Source: Nitratireductor indicus C115
GTDB lineage: Bacteria > Pseudomonadota > Alphaproteobacteria > Rhizobiales > Rhizobiaceae
Length of the DNA stretch: 64,000 nt
Assembly: GCF_000300515.1 (NCBI RefSeq)
Contig: NZ_AMSI01000004.1
Location: forward strand, 289,568-353,567
Direction: 5' to 3'
The notes under the pieces were generated by a model, which did not search any database, was not told the DNA's origin, and saw only the letters and a program-made list of their open reading frames with translations. The position numbers and the translations under genes are program-made. This document shows, piece by piece, positions 33,015-42,146 of the stretch; the stretch's first letter is position 1, and each line of letters starts with the position of its first letter.

Positions 33015-33824
33015 CTAAAACCTGCTGAGCGCGCCCGCCGCCTCGCTCGCCAGCGGAGCAAAGCGACGACAAAACCCTTCCGGTTCCCATTCGCTGAGAG
33101 AACCCGCGATATGGATCGCACCCAGGGGCGTGCCATCCGGCGCCAGAATGGCTGCCGCCAGCGCCACCTCGCCTTGCAGGACTTCCTCCATGGCCAGCGC
33201 GTATCCGTTCTGACGGGCCTCGCGCACCTTGGCGCGAATACCTTCGGGATCCGTGATCGTCTTTGGCGTGATCTCGCGTCTTTCCGAACGTTCGATGATT
33301 TCGTCCACTTCCGCATCGCTCAGATGCGCCATCACGGCGCGCCCGCCCGAGGTGCAGTAGATCGGCACGCTCTGACCGACCAAAGTCGCGAAAAAGGTTT
33401 CCCGCTTGCTTTGCAGCCGCGCCGCATAAACCAGGCGCAGCCCGTCACGCAGGCTGAGGTCGACACGCTCGCGCACATTGCGGCGTAACTCCAACAGGAC
33501 AGGAGAGGCACGCGCCACCAACGGGTTGAGGCGCAGATAATCGCGCGTGTGATCGAGAATTCGAATGCCCGGCACGAAGCCCCTGTCATCCGCGTCGCGC
33601 TCCACATAGCCAAGCTGCCTGAGCGTATGAACGACGCGTTGCGCAGCACTGCGTCCCATGCCGCTCGCGGTTGCGATCTCGTTCAGCGAGAGCGGACGAC
33701 CCGTATCGTGGAAGGCCGACAGAACCTGCATGGCGCGGGCTACTGCCTGCACGAACAGCGGGTCGTCTTCATCCACATGGCTGGCCGGGCGAACGCCATA
33801 TTCTGCACGCTGAACATAACTCAA
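33015..33824 (-). CDS. IclR family transcriptional regulator
   Basis: 269 residues. The N-terminal winged helix is AVARAMQVLSAFHDTGRPLS followed by LNEIATASGMGRSAAQRVVH. The IclR effector domain includes DLSLRDGLRLVYAARLQSK, PIYCTSGGRAVMAHLSD and GYALAMEEVLQGEVALAAAI. A TTG start at 33824 has a well-placed GGAG; the longest frame (TTG at 33887) runs through the operator palindromes and is rejected. It is divergent from the M81 peptidase operon, which it probably controls. Confidence 0.87.
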   Translation of the reverse strand: MSYVQRAEYGVRPASHVDEDDPLFVQAVARAMQVLSAFHDTGRPLSLNEIATASGMGRSAAQRVVHTLRQLGYVERDADDRGFVPGIRILDHTRDYLRLNPLVARASPVLLELRRNVRERVDLSLRDGLRLVYAARLQSKRETFFATLVGQSVPIYCTSGGRAVMAHLSDAEVDEIIERSERREITPKTITDPEGIRAKVREARQNGYALAMEEVLQGEVALAAAILAPDGTPLGAIHIAGSLSEWEPEGFCRRFAPLASEAAGALSRF

Positions 33825-33868
33825 GCGACGTCTCCAAAAACCGTTTGACACATCAAGCGTACCACACT

Positions 33869-33906
33869 TATCGTAAATACGATACAAATGTATCGCTCAG
33901 CGATAC
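33869..33906. promoter_or_regulatory. Twin palindromes in the IclR/M81 divergent region
   Basis: TATCGT-AAAT-ACGATA (33869-33884) and GTATCGC-TCA-GCGATAC (33890-33906) are both perfect and share the half-site GTATCG. They lie 5 nt apart between the divergent genes. This is a convincing candidate operator pair for the IclR protein, which typically binds as paired dimers. Confidence 0.6.
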
Positions 33907-34014
33907 TTTCCAATTTGCCTTGTCATCCCATCTTCGAAACCGGTCTTTCGAAGTCTGTTCTTTGCGAAGCGGTAGCGTCCGGATGCCTTTATGCGTTTGT
34001 GCAGGGAGAAAGGT

Positions 34015-35544
34015 ATGAGAAAGCGGGTCGCGCTGGCCGGTTTCCTGCATGAAACGAATACCTTCGCACCGACGAAAGCGACCTATGCGGACTTCGTGCA
34101 GGGTGGCGGTTACCTGCCGATGTCGCGCGGACAGGAAATTCTGGAGCGTTGTCCCGGCGTCAATCTCGGCATTTCCGGCGCTGTCGAGCATGCGGAAAAG
34201 GCCGGCTGGGAGATGGTTCCCATTCTGTGGACAGGTGCAATTCCTTCCGCCCATGTGACGCGCGACGCCTATGAGCGGATCACTGCGGAAATCGTAAACG
34301 GCATTGCCGCGGCGGGCCAGCTGGACGGCGTATGCCTCGACCTGCATGGCGCGATGGTGGCCGAACATCTGGATGACGGCGAGGGCACATTGATCGCCCG
34401 CGTACGCGAGGTCGTCGGTCCCCAGGTGCCGATTTCCGTCAGCCTGGACCTCCACGGAAACACGACCCGACTGATGGTCGAGCAGGCGGACCTTCTGGTC
34501 GCCTTCAGAACCTACCCGCATGTCGACATGGCCGAAACCGGCCGGCGGGCTGCCGAAGGGCTGAGCCGCCTCATGGCGCGCGGAAAGCCGTTCGCCAAGG
34601 CGTTCCGCCGCCTCCCGTTCCTCACCTCCATTCCATGGCAGTGCACATTCATCGAGCCGGCAAAGAGCCTTTATGAAGAAGTCGCCGCTTTGGAGGCTGG
34701 CGACATCGCCAGCATGTCCTACTGGATGGGCTTTCCCGCCGCCGACATCGAGGAATGCGGGCAGACTTTGCTTGCCTATGGCGAGACACAGGCTGCGGCC
34801 GACAAGGCCGCCGACCGTTTGCATGCCAGCATCATGGCCCGTGAAGGGGATTTCGCCGGAAAAGCCTACGCCCCGGACGAGGGCGTTCTCGAGGCGATGC
34901 GTATTGCGGCGAGCGCCACACGGCCCGTCATCATTGCCGACACGCAGGACAATCCCGGCGCCGGTGGCGATTCCAACACGACAGGCATGTTGCGTGCGCT
35001 TCTGCGCAACGGCGCCCAATGCGCGGCCATCGGCATGATGGTCGATCCGGCGGCCGCGCGCGCTGCCCATGAGGCAGGGGAGGGGGCGGACATAAGCATT
35101 GCGCTGGGCGGCCAGTCGGCCATACCCGGCGACGCACCCCTTGAAGCCACTTTCCGCGTGGAAAAGCTTTCAGACGGGGACCTTCACGCGACCGGCCCGT
35201 ATTACGGCGGCACCCATATGAATGTCGGCCCCTCCGCCTGTCTTTCCATCGGCGGGGTACGGATCGTCGTGGCGACCCACAAGGCCCAGATGGCCGACCA
35301 GGCCATGTATCGCTTCGTGGGCATCGAGCCAACGGAAATGGCCATTCTGGTCAATAAGAGCTCGGTGCATTTCCGGGCCGATTTCGAACCGATCGCCGAA
35401 ACCATTCTGGTCTGCACCGCACCGGGTCCCATGCCGCTCGATCCGGCCGCGCTGGCCTGGACAAAACTCGCAGACGGCATGCGCCTGTCACCGAACGGGC
35501 CTACCTTCGAGCGCATCCGCTCCCATCAGGCGATGGAGGGCTGA
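34015..35544 (+). CDS. M81 family metallopeptidase (MlrC-like)
   Basis: 509 residues. MlrC-type proteins are zinc peptidases first known from microcystin breakdown; most homologues act on other small peptides or amides. Family blocks are VALAGFLHETNTFAP with the metal-binding His, DLHGAMVAEHLDDGEG, SLDLHGNTT, FRTYPHVDMAETGRRAAEGL and DTQDNPGAGGDSNTTGMLRA. The ATG at 34015 has GGGAGAAAGG upstream. First gene of an operon with a peptide importer and two M20 amidohydrolases, so it probably helps break down an imported peptide-like compound. Confidence 0.9.
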   Translation: MRKRVALAGFLHETNTFAPTKATYADFVQGGGYLPMSRGQEILERCPGVNLGISGAVEHAEKAGWEMVPILWTGAIPSAHVTRDAYERITAEIVNGIAAAGQLDGVCLDLHGAMVAEHLDDGEGTLIARVREVVGPQVPISVSLDLHGNTTRLMVEQADLLVAFRTYPHVDMAETGRRAAEGLSRLMARGKPFAKAFRRLPFLTSIPWQCTFIEPAKSLYEEVAALEAGDIASMSYWMGFPAADIEECGQTLLAYGETQAAADKAADRLHASIMAREGDFAGKAYAPDEGVLEAMRIAASATRPVIIADTQDNPGAGGDSNTTGMLRALLRNGAQCAAIGMMVDPAAARAAHEAGEGADISIALGGQSAIPGDAPLEATFRVEKLSDGDLHATGPYYGGTHMNVGPSACLSIGGVRIVVATHKAQMADQAMYRFVGIEPTEMAILVNKSSVHFRADFEPIAETILVCTAPGPMPLDPAALAWTKLADGMRLSPNGPTFERIRSHQAMEG

Positions 35545-35620
35545 AAGAACAAAGCGCGGCAGGAGAACCGCGGGAACGACGTCGCAGAAAGAGTTCACAC
35601 GTAACAAAAGAGGGAACATC

Positions 35621-37246
35621 ATGTTGCGTCTTCAGGAGAGACTTCACCACGCAAGGGGGCAGCTTCGCGGAACCGCGTTCGCTCTCTTAGCAGGCGCCGC
35701 GCTCATGACCGGTGCAGGCACCGCCACACCGGCAATGGCCGAAGGCAAGACGATCACCGCCGTCATGCATTCGGGACTGCGCGTGCTCGATCCGATTATC
35801 ACCACCGCGCACATCACCCGTAATCACGGCTACATGATCTATGACGTGCTGATCGCGGTGGACGAGAACTTCAAGCCGCAGCCGCAAATGGCGGACTGGA
35901 CCGTATCCGACGATGGCCTGACCTACACCTTCACCTTGCGGGACGGATTGAAGTTCCACGATGGTGCGCCAGTCACTGCTGCCGATGCCGTGGCCTCGCT
36001 GAAACGCTGGGGCAAACGCGACAGCGGCGGACAGCTGATTTTCGATGTGACCGACAGCCTCGAGGCCGGCGACGACAAGACGATTGTCTGGAAACTCAAG
36101 AGCCCCTTCGGCCCTCTGCTCGACATTGTCGGCAAACAGTCGGCCGTTCCGCCATTCATCATGCCCGAGCGCGTGGCCAACACGCCCGCCGAAGAGGCCA
36201 TCACCGGCTACACGGGTTCCGGCCCCTTCGTTTTCGTTCAGGACGAATTTCAGCCCGGCGTCTCGGTGACCTATAAAAAGTTTGCCGACTATGTTCCGCG
36301 CAATGAGCCGGCGAGCTGGATGGCCGGTGGCAAGAAAGCTATGGTCGATGAGGTGAAATGGGTGACGATGCCCGATGCTCAGACCTCGATCAACGCGCTC
36401 CTTTCCGGTGAGATCGATTATCTGGAACAGGTGCAGATCGACCTTCTGCCGCTTCTGGAGAGCAGCGAGGATGTGAGCGTGGAGACCCGCGATGCCCTTG
36501 GCTACCAGACAATGGGACGTTTGAACTTCAAGCATCCACCATTCGACAACAAGAAGATCCGTCAGGCGGCGCTCATGGCGCTCAGCCAGGAAGATGTGCT
36601 CGGCACGCTGATCGGCAATCCGGACTACTACAAGGTCTGCGGAGCAATCTTCGGTTGCGGCACGCCGCTCGGCGATGAAACCGGCGCCGATACGCTGATT
36701 TCAGGCGGTGATACGGAAGGCGCCAAGAAGCTGCTGGAAGAAGCCGGTTATGACAACACGCCCATCGTGCTGATGCAGCCGACCGATGTGATCAGCCTTG
36801 CACCGCAGCCCGTCGTCGCCGCCCAGGCCCTGCGCAATGCCGGCTTCAATGTCGACATGCAGGCGATGGACTGGCAAACGCTGGTAACACGCAGGGCAAG
36901 CCAGGCCAAACCCGCCGAAGGCGGCTGGAACGTGTTCTTCACCAACTGGATGGTGCCTGAAATCAGTTCGCCGCTCATCAGCGCCATGCTGAACGGCCGC
37001 GGCGACGATGCTTGGTTCGGCTGGCCGAAGGACGACAAGATCGAGGAGCTGCGCGCAGCCTTCGTGGCGGCTGACACGCCCGAGAAGCAGAAGGAGGTGG
37101 CCTCCGAGATTCAGAAGCACACAATGGATGAGGTGCTCTACATCCCGCTCGGCCAGTATCTGATGCCGCAGGCGCGCAGCAACAAGCTGACCAACATGAT
37201 CCCGTCGCCGGTTCCCGTCTTCTGGAACATCGAGAAAGCGGACTGA
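35621..37246 (+). CDS. Peptide/nickel-type ABC transporter substrate-binding protein (SBP family 5)
   Basis: 541 residues with a signal peptide ending near TPAMA. Family 5 features: YMIYDVLIAVDENFKPQPQM, TYTFTLRDGLKFHDGAPVTA, VWKLKSPFGPLLDIV, YTGSGPFVF, FKHPPFDNKKIRQAALMALS and a C-terminal YIPLGQYLMPQARSN. Such proteins deliver di- or oligopeptides or related compounds to a DppBC-type channel. The ATG at 35621 has AGAGGGAA upstream. It lies 76 nt after the M81 gene and 164 nt before the permease genes. The ligand is unknown. Confidence 0.92.
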   Translation: MLRLQERLHHARGQLRGTAFALLAGAALMTGAGTATPAMAEGKTITAVMHSGLRVLDPIITTAHITRNHGYMIYDVLIAVDENFKPQPQMADWTVSDDGLTYTFTLRDGLKFHDGAPVTAADAVASLKRWGKRDSGGQLIFDVTDSLEAGDDKTIVWKLKSPFGPLLDIVGKQSAVPPFIMPERVANTPAEEAITGYTGSGPFVFVQDEFQPGVSVTYKKFADYVPRNEPASWMAGGKKAMVDEVKWVTMPDAQTSINALLSGEIDYLEQVQIDLLPLLESSEDVSVETRDALGYQTMGRLNFKHPPFDNKKIRQAALMALSQEDVLGTLIGNPDYYKVCGAIFGCGTPLGDETGADTLISGGDTEGAKKLLEEAGYDNTPIVLMQPTDVISLAPQPVVAAQALRNAGFNVDMQAMDWQTLVTRRASQAKPAEGGWNVFFTNWMVPEISSPLISAMLNGRGDDAWFGWPKDDKIEELRAAFVAADTPEKQKEVASEIQKHTMDEVLYIPLGQYLMPQARSNKLTNMIPSPVPVFWNIEKAD

Positions 37247-37410
37247 CGACAATGCCCCGATAATGCCTCTGGCCGGCGGGAGGATATGCCGGCCGGAGGC
37301 ACGCATCGCAAATCCGGTGCCGCGCCCAAGGCTTCCATCATGCAAGGATGGGAGGAGCCCGAGGGAAGGCGAGGAACGCTGCACCGCTTGATAACCAAGG
37401 CACGGGACCC

Positions 37411-38352
37411 ATGCTTGGCTATATTCTCCGGCGCATATTGGCCGTCATCCCGGTGATGGCGATTGTTGCCGTTTTCGTTTTTCTTCTTCTGCGGCTGACG
37501 CCCGGCGACCCGGCGGCAATCATCGCCGGAGATGCAGCAACCCCCGCGCAGCTGGAACGCATTCGCACATCCCTCGGCCTCAGCGACCCGCTGCATGTGC
37601 AGTTTTTCACCTGGGCCAAACTTCTCTTCCAGGGAGATCTCGGCACGTCGCTGATCTCCAGCACGCCGGTCACCCAGATGATCGGCCAGCGCATCTGGCC
37701 GACGATCAACATCGCGCTGATGACCATCGTGCTGTCGGTTCTGCTTGCCGTGCCGATGGGTGTCCTGGCCGCATGGAGGCACCGGACATGGGTCGACTAT
37801 GTGGTGATGGGTTTTTCCGTTCTTGGCTTTTCCATCCCCGTTTTCGTGATCGGCTATCTGTTCATTCTCGCCTTTTCCATCGAACTGCGATGGCTGCCGG
37901 TTCAGGGCTATGTCGCGCCGTCGCAGGATTTCGGAAAGTTCCTGGCGCGCGCCATACTGCCATGCCTGACGCTTGCCACCATCTATGTCGCGCTGATCGC
38001 ACGCATGACGCGGGCCTCGATGCTCGAGGTCCTGGGTGAGGACTATATCCGCACCGCCCGCGCCAAGGGCGTGAAGGAAACGGTCGTCCTGTTTCACCAC
38101 GCGCTGCGCAACGCGGCCGTACCCATCATGACGATTATAGGCACCGGGTTCGCGCTTCTCATCGGCGGCGTGGTCGTGACGGAAAGCGTGTTCAACATTC
38201 CAGGCATCGGCCGGCTGACCGTGGACGCGATCCTGGCGCGCGACTACCCCGTCATTCAGGGCATGATCCTTCTGACGAGCGCCATCTATGTCTTCATCAA
38301 TCTGCTCGTCGATCTTTCCTACACGTTCTTCGACCCGAGGATTCGCTACTGA
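37411..38352 (+). CDS. Peptide-type ABC transporter permease (DppB-like)
   Basis: 313 residues with six predicted membrane spans. The N-terminus MLGYILRRILAVIPVMAIVA and LRLTPGDPAAIIAG are diagnostic of the DppB/OppB group, and the EAA-type coupling loop is at YIRTARAKGVKETVVLFHHA. The C-terminus has YVFINLLVDLSYTFFDPRIR. It overlaps the next permease by one base (TGATG). Confidence 0.93.
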   Translation: MLGYILRRILAVIPVMAIVAVFVFLLLRLTPGDPAAIIAGDAATPAQLERIRTSLGLSDPLHVQFFTWAKLLFQGDLGTSLISSTPVTQMIGQRIWPTINIALMTIVLSVLLAVPMGVLAAWRHRTWVDYVVMGFSVLGFSIPVFVIGYLFILAFSIELRWLPVQGYVAPSQDFGKFLARAILPCLTLATIYVALIARMTRASMLEVLGEDYIRTARAKGVKETVVLFHHALRNAAVPIMTIIGTGFALLIGGVVVTESVFNIPGIGRLTVDAILARDYPVIQGMILLTSAIYVFINLLVDLSYTFFDPRIRY

Positions 38353-39236
38353 TGGCTGCCAATCCACAACCCGCAGCCCGGCTGCAATGGTTCTTCGGCG
38401 CTATCGCGCTGCCAAGCGGATGGCGTGTCGGCGTCGGTCCGATGATTGCTGCAACCGTGCTCACGCTGATTGTGCTTTCCGCGTTGTTCGCCCCGCTTCT
38501 TGCTCCCCACGATCCACTCGCCATGGACGCGCTGCAAAGGCTCAAGGGCCCGAGCGATACCTATCCGCTCGGCACCGACGCCTATGGTCGCGACCTGATG
38601 TCCCGAGTGCTGACAGGAGGACAGATCTCGCTCTTCATCGGCATCGGGGCGGCCATCGTCAGCGTGGTCATCGGCCTGTTGATCGGCCTCGTCTCCGGCT
38701 TCTTTCGCGTTGCCGATGCGATCATCATGCGCCTCATGGACAGCCTCATGGCGATCCCCTCGATCCTGCTCGCCATCGCGCTGGTAGCGCTCAACGGGCC
38801 AAGCATCTGGTCGGTCATGGGTGCCATCACCATTCCCGAAATTCCGCGCGTGGTGCGGCTCGTGCGCTCCGTGGTCCTGTCGGCACGGGAGGAGCCCTAT
38901 GTGGAAGCGGCCATGGCGCTCGGCTCCTCCATGCCGAAAATTCTCTGGCAGCATCTCATGCCCAATACGCTGGCGCCACTCATCGTGCAGGGCACCTATA
39001 TCTGCGCCTCGGCGATCCTGACGGAAGCGATCCTGTCGTTCCTGGGCGCCGGCGTTTCCACGGAGATTCCCACCTGGGGAAACATCATGGCGGAGGGCCG
39101 GGTCTACTTTCAGATCAAGCCATCGCTGATCTTCTGGCCCGGCCTGATGCTGTCGCTGTGCATCCTGTCGATCAACCTTCTCGGCGACACCGCGCGCGAC
39201 CTGCTCGACCCGCGGCTGAAGAAGAGGGAGGGGTGA
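38352..39236 (+). CDS. Peptide-type ABC transporter permease (DppC-like)
   Basis: 294 residues, DppC/OppC group. LFAPLLAPHDPLAMD and YPLGTDAYGRDLMSRVLTGG are the signature periplasmic region. The coupling loop lies around EEPYVEAAMALGSSMPKILW, and LSFLGAGVSTEIPTWGNIMA with DTARDLLDPRLKK closes the protein. The partner of the preceding permease; the ATPase gene starts 1 nt after its stop. Confidence 0.93.
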   Translation: MAANPQPAARLQWFFGAIALPSGWRVGVGPMIAATVLTLIVLSALFAPLLAPHDPLAMDALQRLKGPSDTYPLGTDAYGRDLMSRVLTGGQISLFIGIGAAIVSVVIGLLIGLVSGFFRVADAIIMRLMDSLMAIPSILLAIALVALNGPSIWSVMGAITIPEIPRVVRLVRSVVLSAREEPYVEAAMALGSSMPKILWQHLMPNTLAPLIVQGTYICASAILTEAILSFLGAGVSTEIPTWGNIMAEGRVYFQIKPSLIFWPGLMLSLCILSINLLGDTARDLLDPRLKKREG

Positions 39237-39237
39237 G

Positions 39238-40899
39238 ATGAAATTCAAATCCCGCAATTTCGACCAGGCGTCGAACGTCCTTGAAATCACCGGACTGACG
39301 GTGCGGCTTACCGGCAACGACAAGGCCGATCCGGTGCTCGACGCGGTATCGCTGAAGATCCGGCAGGGCGAGACCGTGTGTCTGGTGGGCGAATCCGGCT
39401 CGGGCAAGTCCGTTACCTCGCTTTCCATCATGGGGCTCCTTCCAAAGGGGGTCCTGGCAGCGACCGGCGGACACATCGAACTGGAGGGCCGCAACCTCCT
39501 CGAACTCAACGCACAGGCCATGCGCGACATGCGCGCACGCAAAATCTCCATGATCTTTCAGGAGCCGATGACCGCGCTTAACCCCGTGTTGCGCGTGGGC
39601 GAGCAGATCGGCGAGGTGCTGGACACGCATACAAAGCTGCCGGCACGCGAGAAGAAGGCACGCGTGCTCGACATCATGAACCAGGTGCATCTGCCCGATG
39701 TGGAGCGCATCTACCGGTCCTATCCGCACCAGCTTTCCGGCGGCCAGCGCCAGCGCATCATGATCGCCATGGCGCTCATCCTGGAGCCGCAACTCCTGAT
39801 CGCCGACGAACCGACCACGGCGCTGGACGTGACCACGCAGAAGCAGATCCTGAGCCTGATCGCGGAATTGCAGGAAAAACACGGAACGGCCGTTCTCTTC
39901 ATCACCCATGACATGGGTGTGGTGGCGGAAATCGCCGACACGGTGCATGTGATGAAGCTCGGCCGGATCGTCGAGCACGCCCCGGTGGAAACCCTGCTAC
40001 GTGCGCCCAAGCAGGACTATACGCGGCAATTGCTGCAATCGGTCCCGAGCCTTTCCCCGCGCGCACCACGCGCGATGCCCGAGGGGCAAACCGTTCTGGC
40101 AGTGGAAGGGTTGCAGAAAGTCTACGGGGCGCACGGCGTCTTTTCGCGCCGCGAGCCCACCCGCGCGGCAAACGATGTGCGGTTTTCCATCCCGCGCGGG
40201 CGCACACTGGGCATTGTGGGGGAAAGCGGATCGGGAAAATCCACCGTGGCGCGGTGCATCATGCGGTTGATCGATCCGACGGAGGGCGAAATCCGTGTTG
40301 CCGGAAAGGAAATCGCCACTCTCACAAGGCGGCAACTGCGCCCCTATCGGCGACACATACAGATCGTATTCCAGGATCCCTTCCGTTCGCTCAATCCGCG
40401 CTGGACCATCGGCCGCAGTCTCATCGAGGGGCCCCTCAACATAGGCGAGGACAAGCAGGCGGCGCTGGCCCGCGCCGCCGACCTCCTGACCCTTGTCGGC
40501 CTGCCGGACGACGCGGTGCATCGCTACCCGCACCAATTCTCCGGCGGCCAGCGCCAGCGTGTCGCGATCGCGCGCGCCATCGCCATGGAGCCGGATGTTC
40601 TGGTGGCGGACGAGGCGGTCTCAGCGCTCGATGTCTCGGTACAGGCGCAAGTGCTGGACCTGCTCGACGAACTGCAGCAGAAACTCGGCATCGCCATTCT
40701 GTTCATCACCCACGACCTGCGGGTCGCGGCACAGATTTGCGACGAGGTTCTGGTGATGCAGCACGGTCATGTGGTCGAGCATGGCACAGCCGCCGAAGTG
40801 CTTTCCAACCCGCAGCACGCCTATACCCGCGCCCTCATAGAGGCAGCACCGGGCCGCTCATGGGATTTCGCCAATTTCAAGGAATTGCAAGGCGCCTGA
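39238..40899 (+). CDS. Fused two-domain peptide-type ABC ATPase (DppD-DppF fusion)
   Basis: 553 residues holding both ATPases of a peptide importer in one chain. Domain 1: Walker A GESGSGKSVT, LSGGQRQRIMIAMALI, LIADEPTTALDV. Domain 2, from about residue 285: GESGSGKSTV, FSGGQRQRVAIARAI, LVADEAVSALDV. Domain 2's Walker B has DEA instead of the usual DEP, a common variant. Each domain carries the Opp-type C-terminal extension (ALIEAAPGR at the end). Both sites look active. Confidence 0.94.
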   Translation: MKFKSRNFDQASNVLEITGLTVRLTGNDKADPVLDAVSLKIRQGETVCLVGESGSGKSVTSLSIMGLLPKGVLAATGGHIELEGRNLLELNAQAMRDMRARKISMIFQEPMTALNPVLRVGEQIGEVLDTHTKLPAREKKARVLDIMNQVHLPDVERIYRSYPHQLSGGQRQRIMIAMALILEPQLLIADEPTTALDVTTQKQILSLIAELQEKHGTAVLFITHDMGVVAEIADTVHVMKLGRIVEHAPVETLLRAPKQDYTRQLLQSVPSLSPRAPRAMPEGQTVLAVEGLQKVYGAHGVFSRREPTRAANDVRFSIPRGRTLGIVGESGSGKSTVARCIMRLIDPTEGEIRVAGKEIATLTRRQLRPYRRHIQIVFQDPFRSLNPRWTIGRSLIEGPLNIGEDKQAALARAADLLTLVGLPDDAVHRYPHQFSGGQRQRVAIARAIAMEPDVLVADEAVSALDVSVQAQVLDLLDELQQKLGIAILFITHDLRVAAQICDEVLVMQHGHVVEHGTAAEVLSNPQHAYTRALIEAAPGRSWDFANFKELQGA

Positions 40900-40933
40900 C
40901 GAAGCGCCGTAACCAACTTATAGAGAGGAAAAC

Positions 40934-42097
40934 ATGCCGGTCCTGCCCAAGATCAACGAGTATGCCGACGAGCTGACGGCGATCCGCCGCGACTTCCACG
41001 AGCATCCCGAAATCGGTTTCGAGGAAGTTCGCACCTCCGGCATCGTTGCCGACCTGTTGCGCAAATGGGGCGTGGATGAAGTGCATACCGGCATCGGCAA
41101 GACGGGTGTCGTCGGCATCATCAACGGCAAGCGCGAAGGCAAGCGCACGATAGGGCTTCGTGCGGACATGGACGCGCTGCCCATGCAGGAACTGACCAAT
41201 CTGCCATACGCTTCCAAGAACCCCGGCGCCTTCCATGGCTGCGGCCACGACAGCCACACGACCATGCTTCTGGGCGCTGCCCGCTATCTTGCCGAGACGC
41301 GCGACTTCGCAGGCCGCGCGGTCGTCATTTTCCAGCCGGCGGAGGAAGGGCTCGGCGGGGCCCGCGCCATGCTGGCGGACGGGCTGTTCCAGAAATTCCC
41401 GTGCGACGAGGTCTATGGCATGCACAACAACCCGCTGGCCGAGCCGAACAAATTCGGTGTGAAGCCCGGACCGGCCATGGCGGGAGCGACCTTTTTCGAT
41501 ATCACCGTCAACGGCGTGGGCAGCCACGGCGCAATGCCCCATCACGCCCGCGACCCAATCGTGATCGCCACCGCGCTGGTACAGAATCTGCAATCCATCG
41601 TCAGCCGCAATGTGCAGCCGACACAACCAGCCGTTCTTTCCGTGACGCAGATCCATTCGGGATCGGCCTATAATGTCGTGCCCGACAAGGCGGTGATCTC
41701 GGGCACCATCCGCTATTTCTCCGATGAGGTGCGCGATCTGATCCACACGCGTCTCAACAAGCTCTGCAAGGGCTTTGCCGAAAGCTATGACGTGGAGATC
41801 GTTCCTGATCTGAGGCCCGTCTTCGATGTGCTGATGAACGATGCCGATCTCTCGGAATCCTATCGCGAGGCCGCCGCCGAAATCGTCGGCGAGGAGAACG
41901 CGACCATCACCAAAGAGCTGGTGATGGGCAGCGAGGATTTCGCCGACATGCTGCGCGCCGTGCCGGGAGCCTATTGCACGCTTGGGCACAAGGGTTCGGT
42001 GCCAGTGCACAATCCGGGCTTTCTCCTCGACGACGCCATGCTGCCGGTGGGCGCCAGCATCATGGCTCGCATCATCGAGAGACGGTTGGCCGCCTGA
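40934..42097 (+). CDS. M20 family amidohydrolase (hippurate hydrolase/IAA-amino-acid hydrolase type)
   Basis: 387 residues. M20D features: IRRDFHEHPEIGFEE, LRADMDALPMQE, the metal ligands in HGCGHDSHTTMLLGAA, the catalytic Glu pair in FQPAEEGLGGA, a Gly/His-rich lid start at GVGSHGAMPHHARDPI and a final metal His in VPVHNPGFLLDD. These enzymes release an acid from N-acyl amino acids or small peptides. Start at 40934 after AGAGAGGAAAAC. Likely breaks down the compound taken up by the preceding importer. Confidence 0.92.
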   Translation: MPVLPKINEYADELTAIRRDFHEHPEIGFEEVRTSGIVADLLRKWGVDEVHTGIGKTGVVGIINGKREGKRTIGLRADMDALPMQELTNLPYASKNPGAFHGCGHDSHTTMLLGAARYLAETRDFAGRAVVIFQPAEEGLGGARAMLADGLFQKFPCDEVYGMHNNPLAEPNKFGVKPGPAMAGATFFDITVNGVGSHGAMPHHARDPIVIATALVQNLQSIVSRNVQPTQPAVLSVTQIHSGSAYNVVPDKAVISGTIRYFSDEVRDLIHTRLNKLCKGFAESYDVEIVPDLRPVFDVLMNDADLSESYREAAAEIVGEENATITKELVMGSEDFADMLRAVPGAYCTLGHKGSVPVHNPGFLLDDAMLPVGASIMARIIERRLAA

Positions 42098-42146
42098 AGC
42101 CTCCTTCACCGCCGCGACAAGACGACTTCCCAACAGGACAAGCACC

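Noticed and set aside
37138-39551. Long minus-strand frames of 409 and 401 codons
   Set aside because: They mirror the two DppBC-type permeases and are rich in His, Asp and Arg, the usual look of antisense to membrane protein genes.
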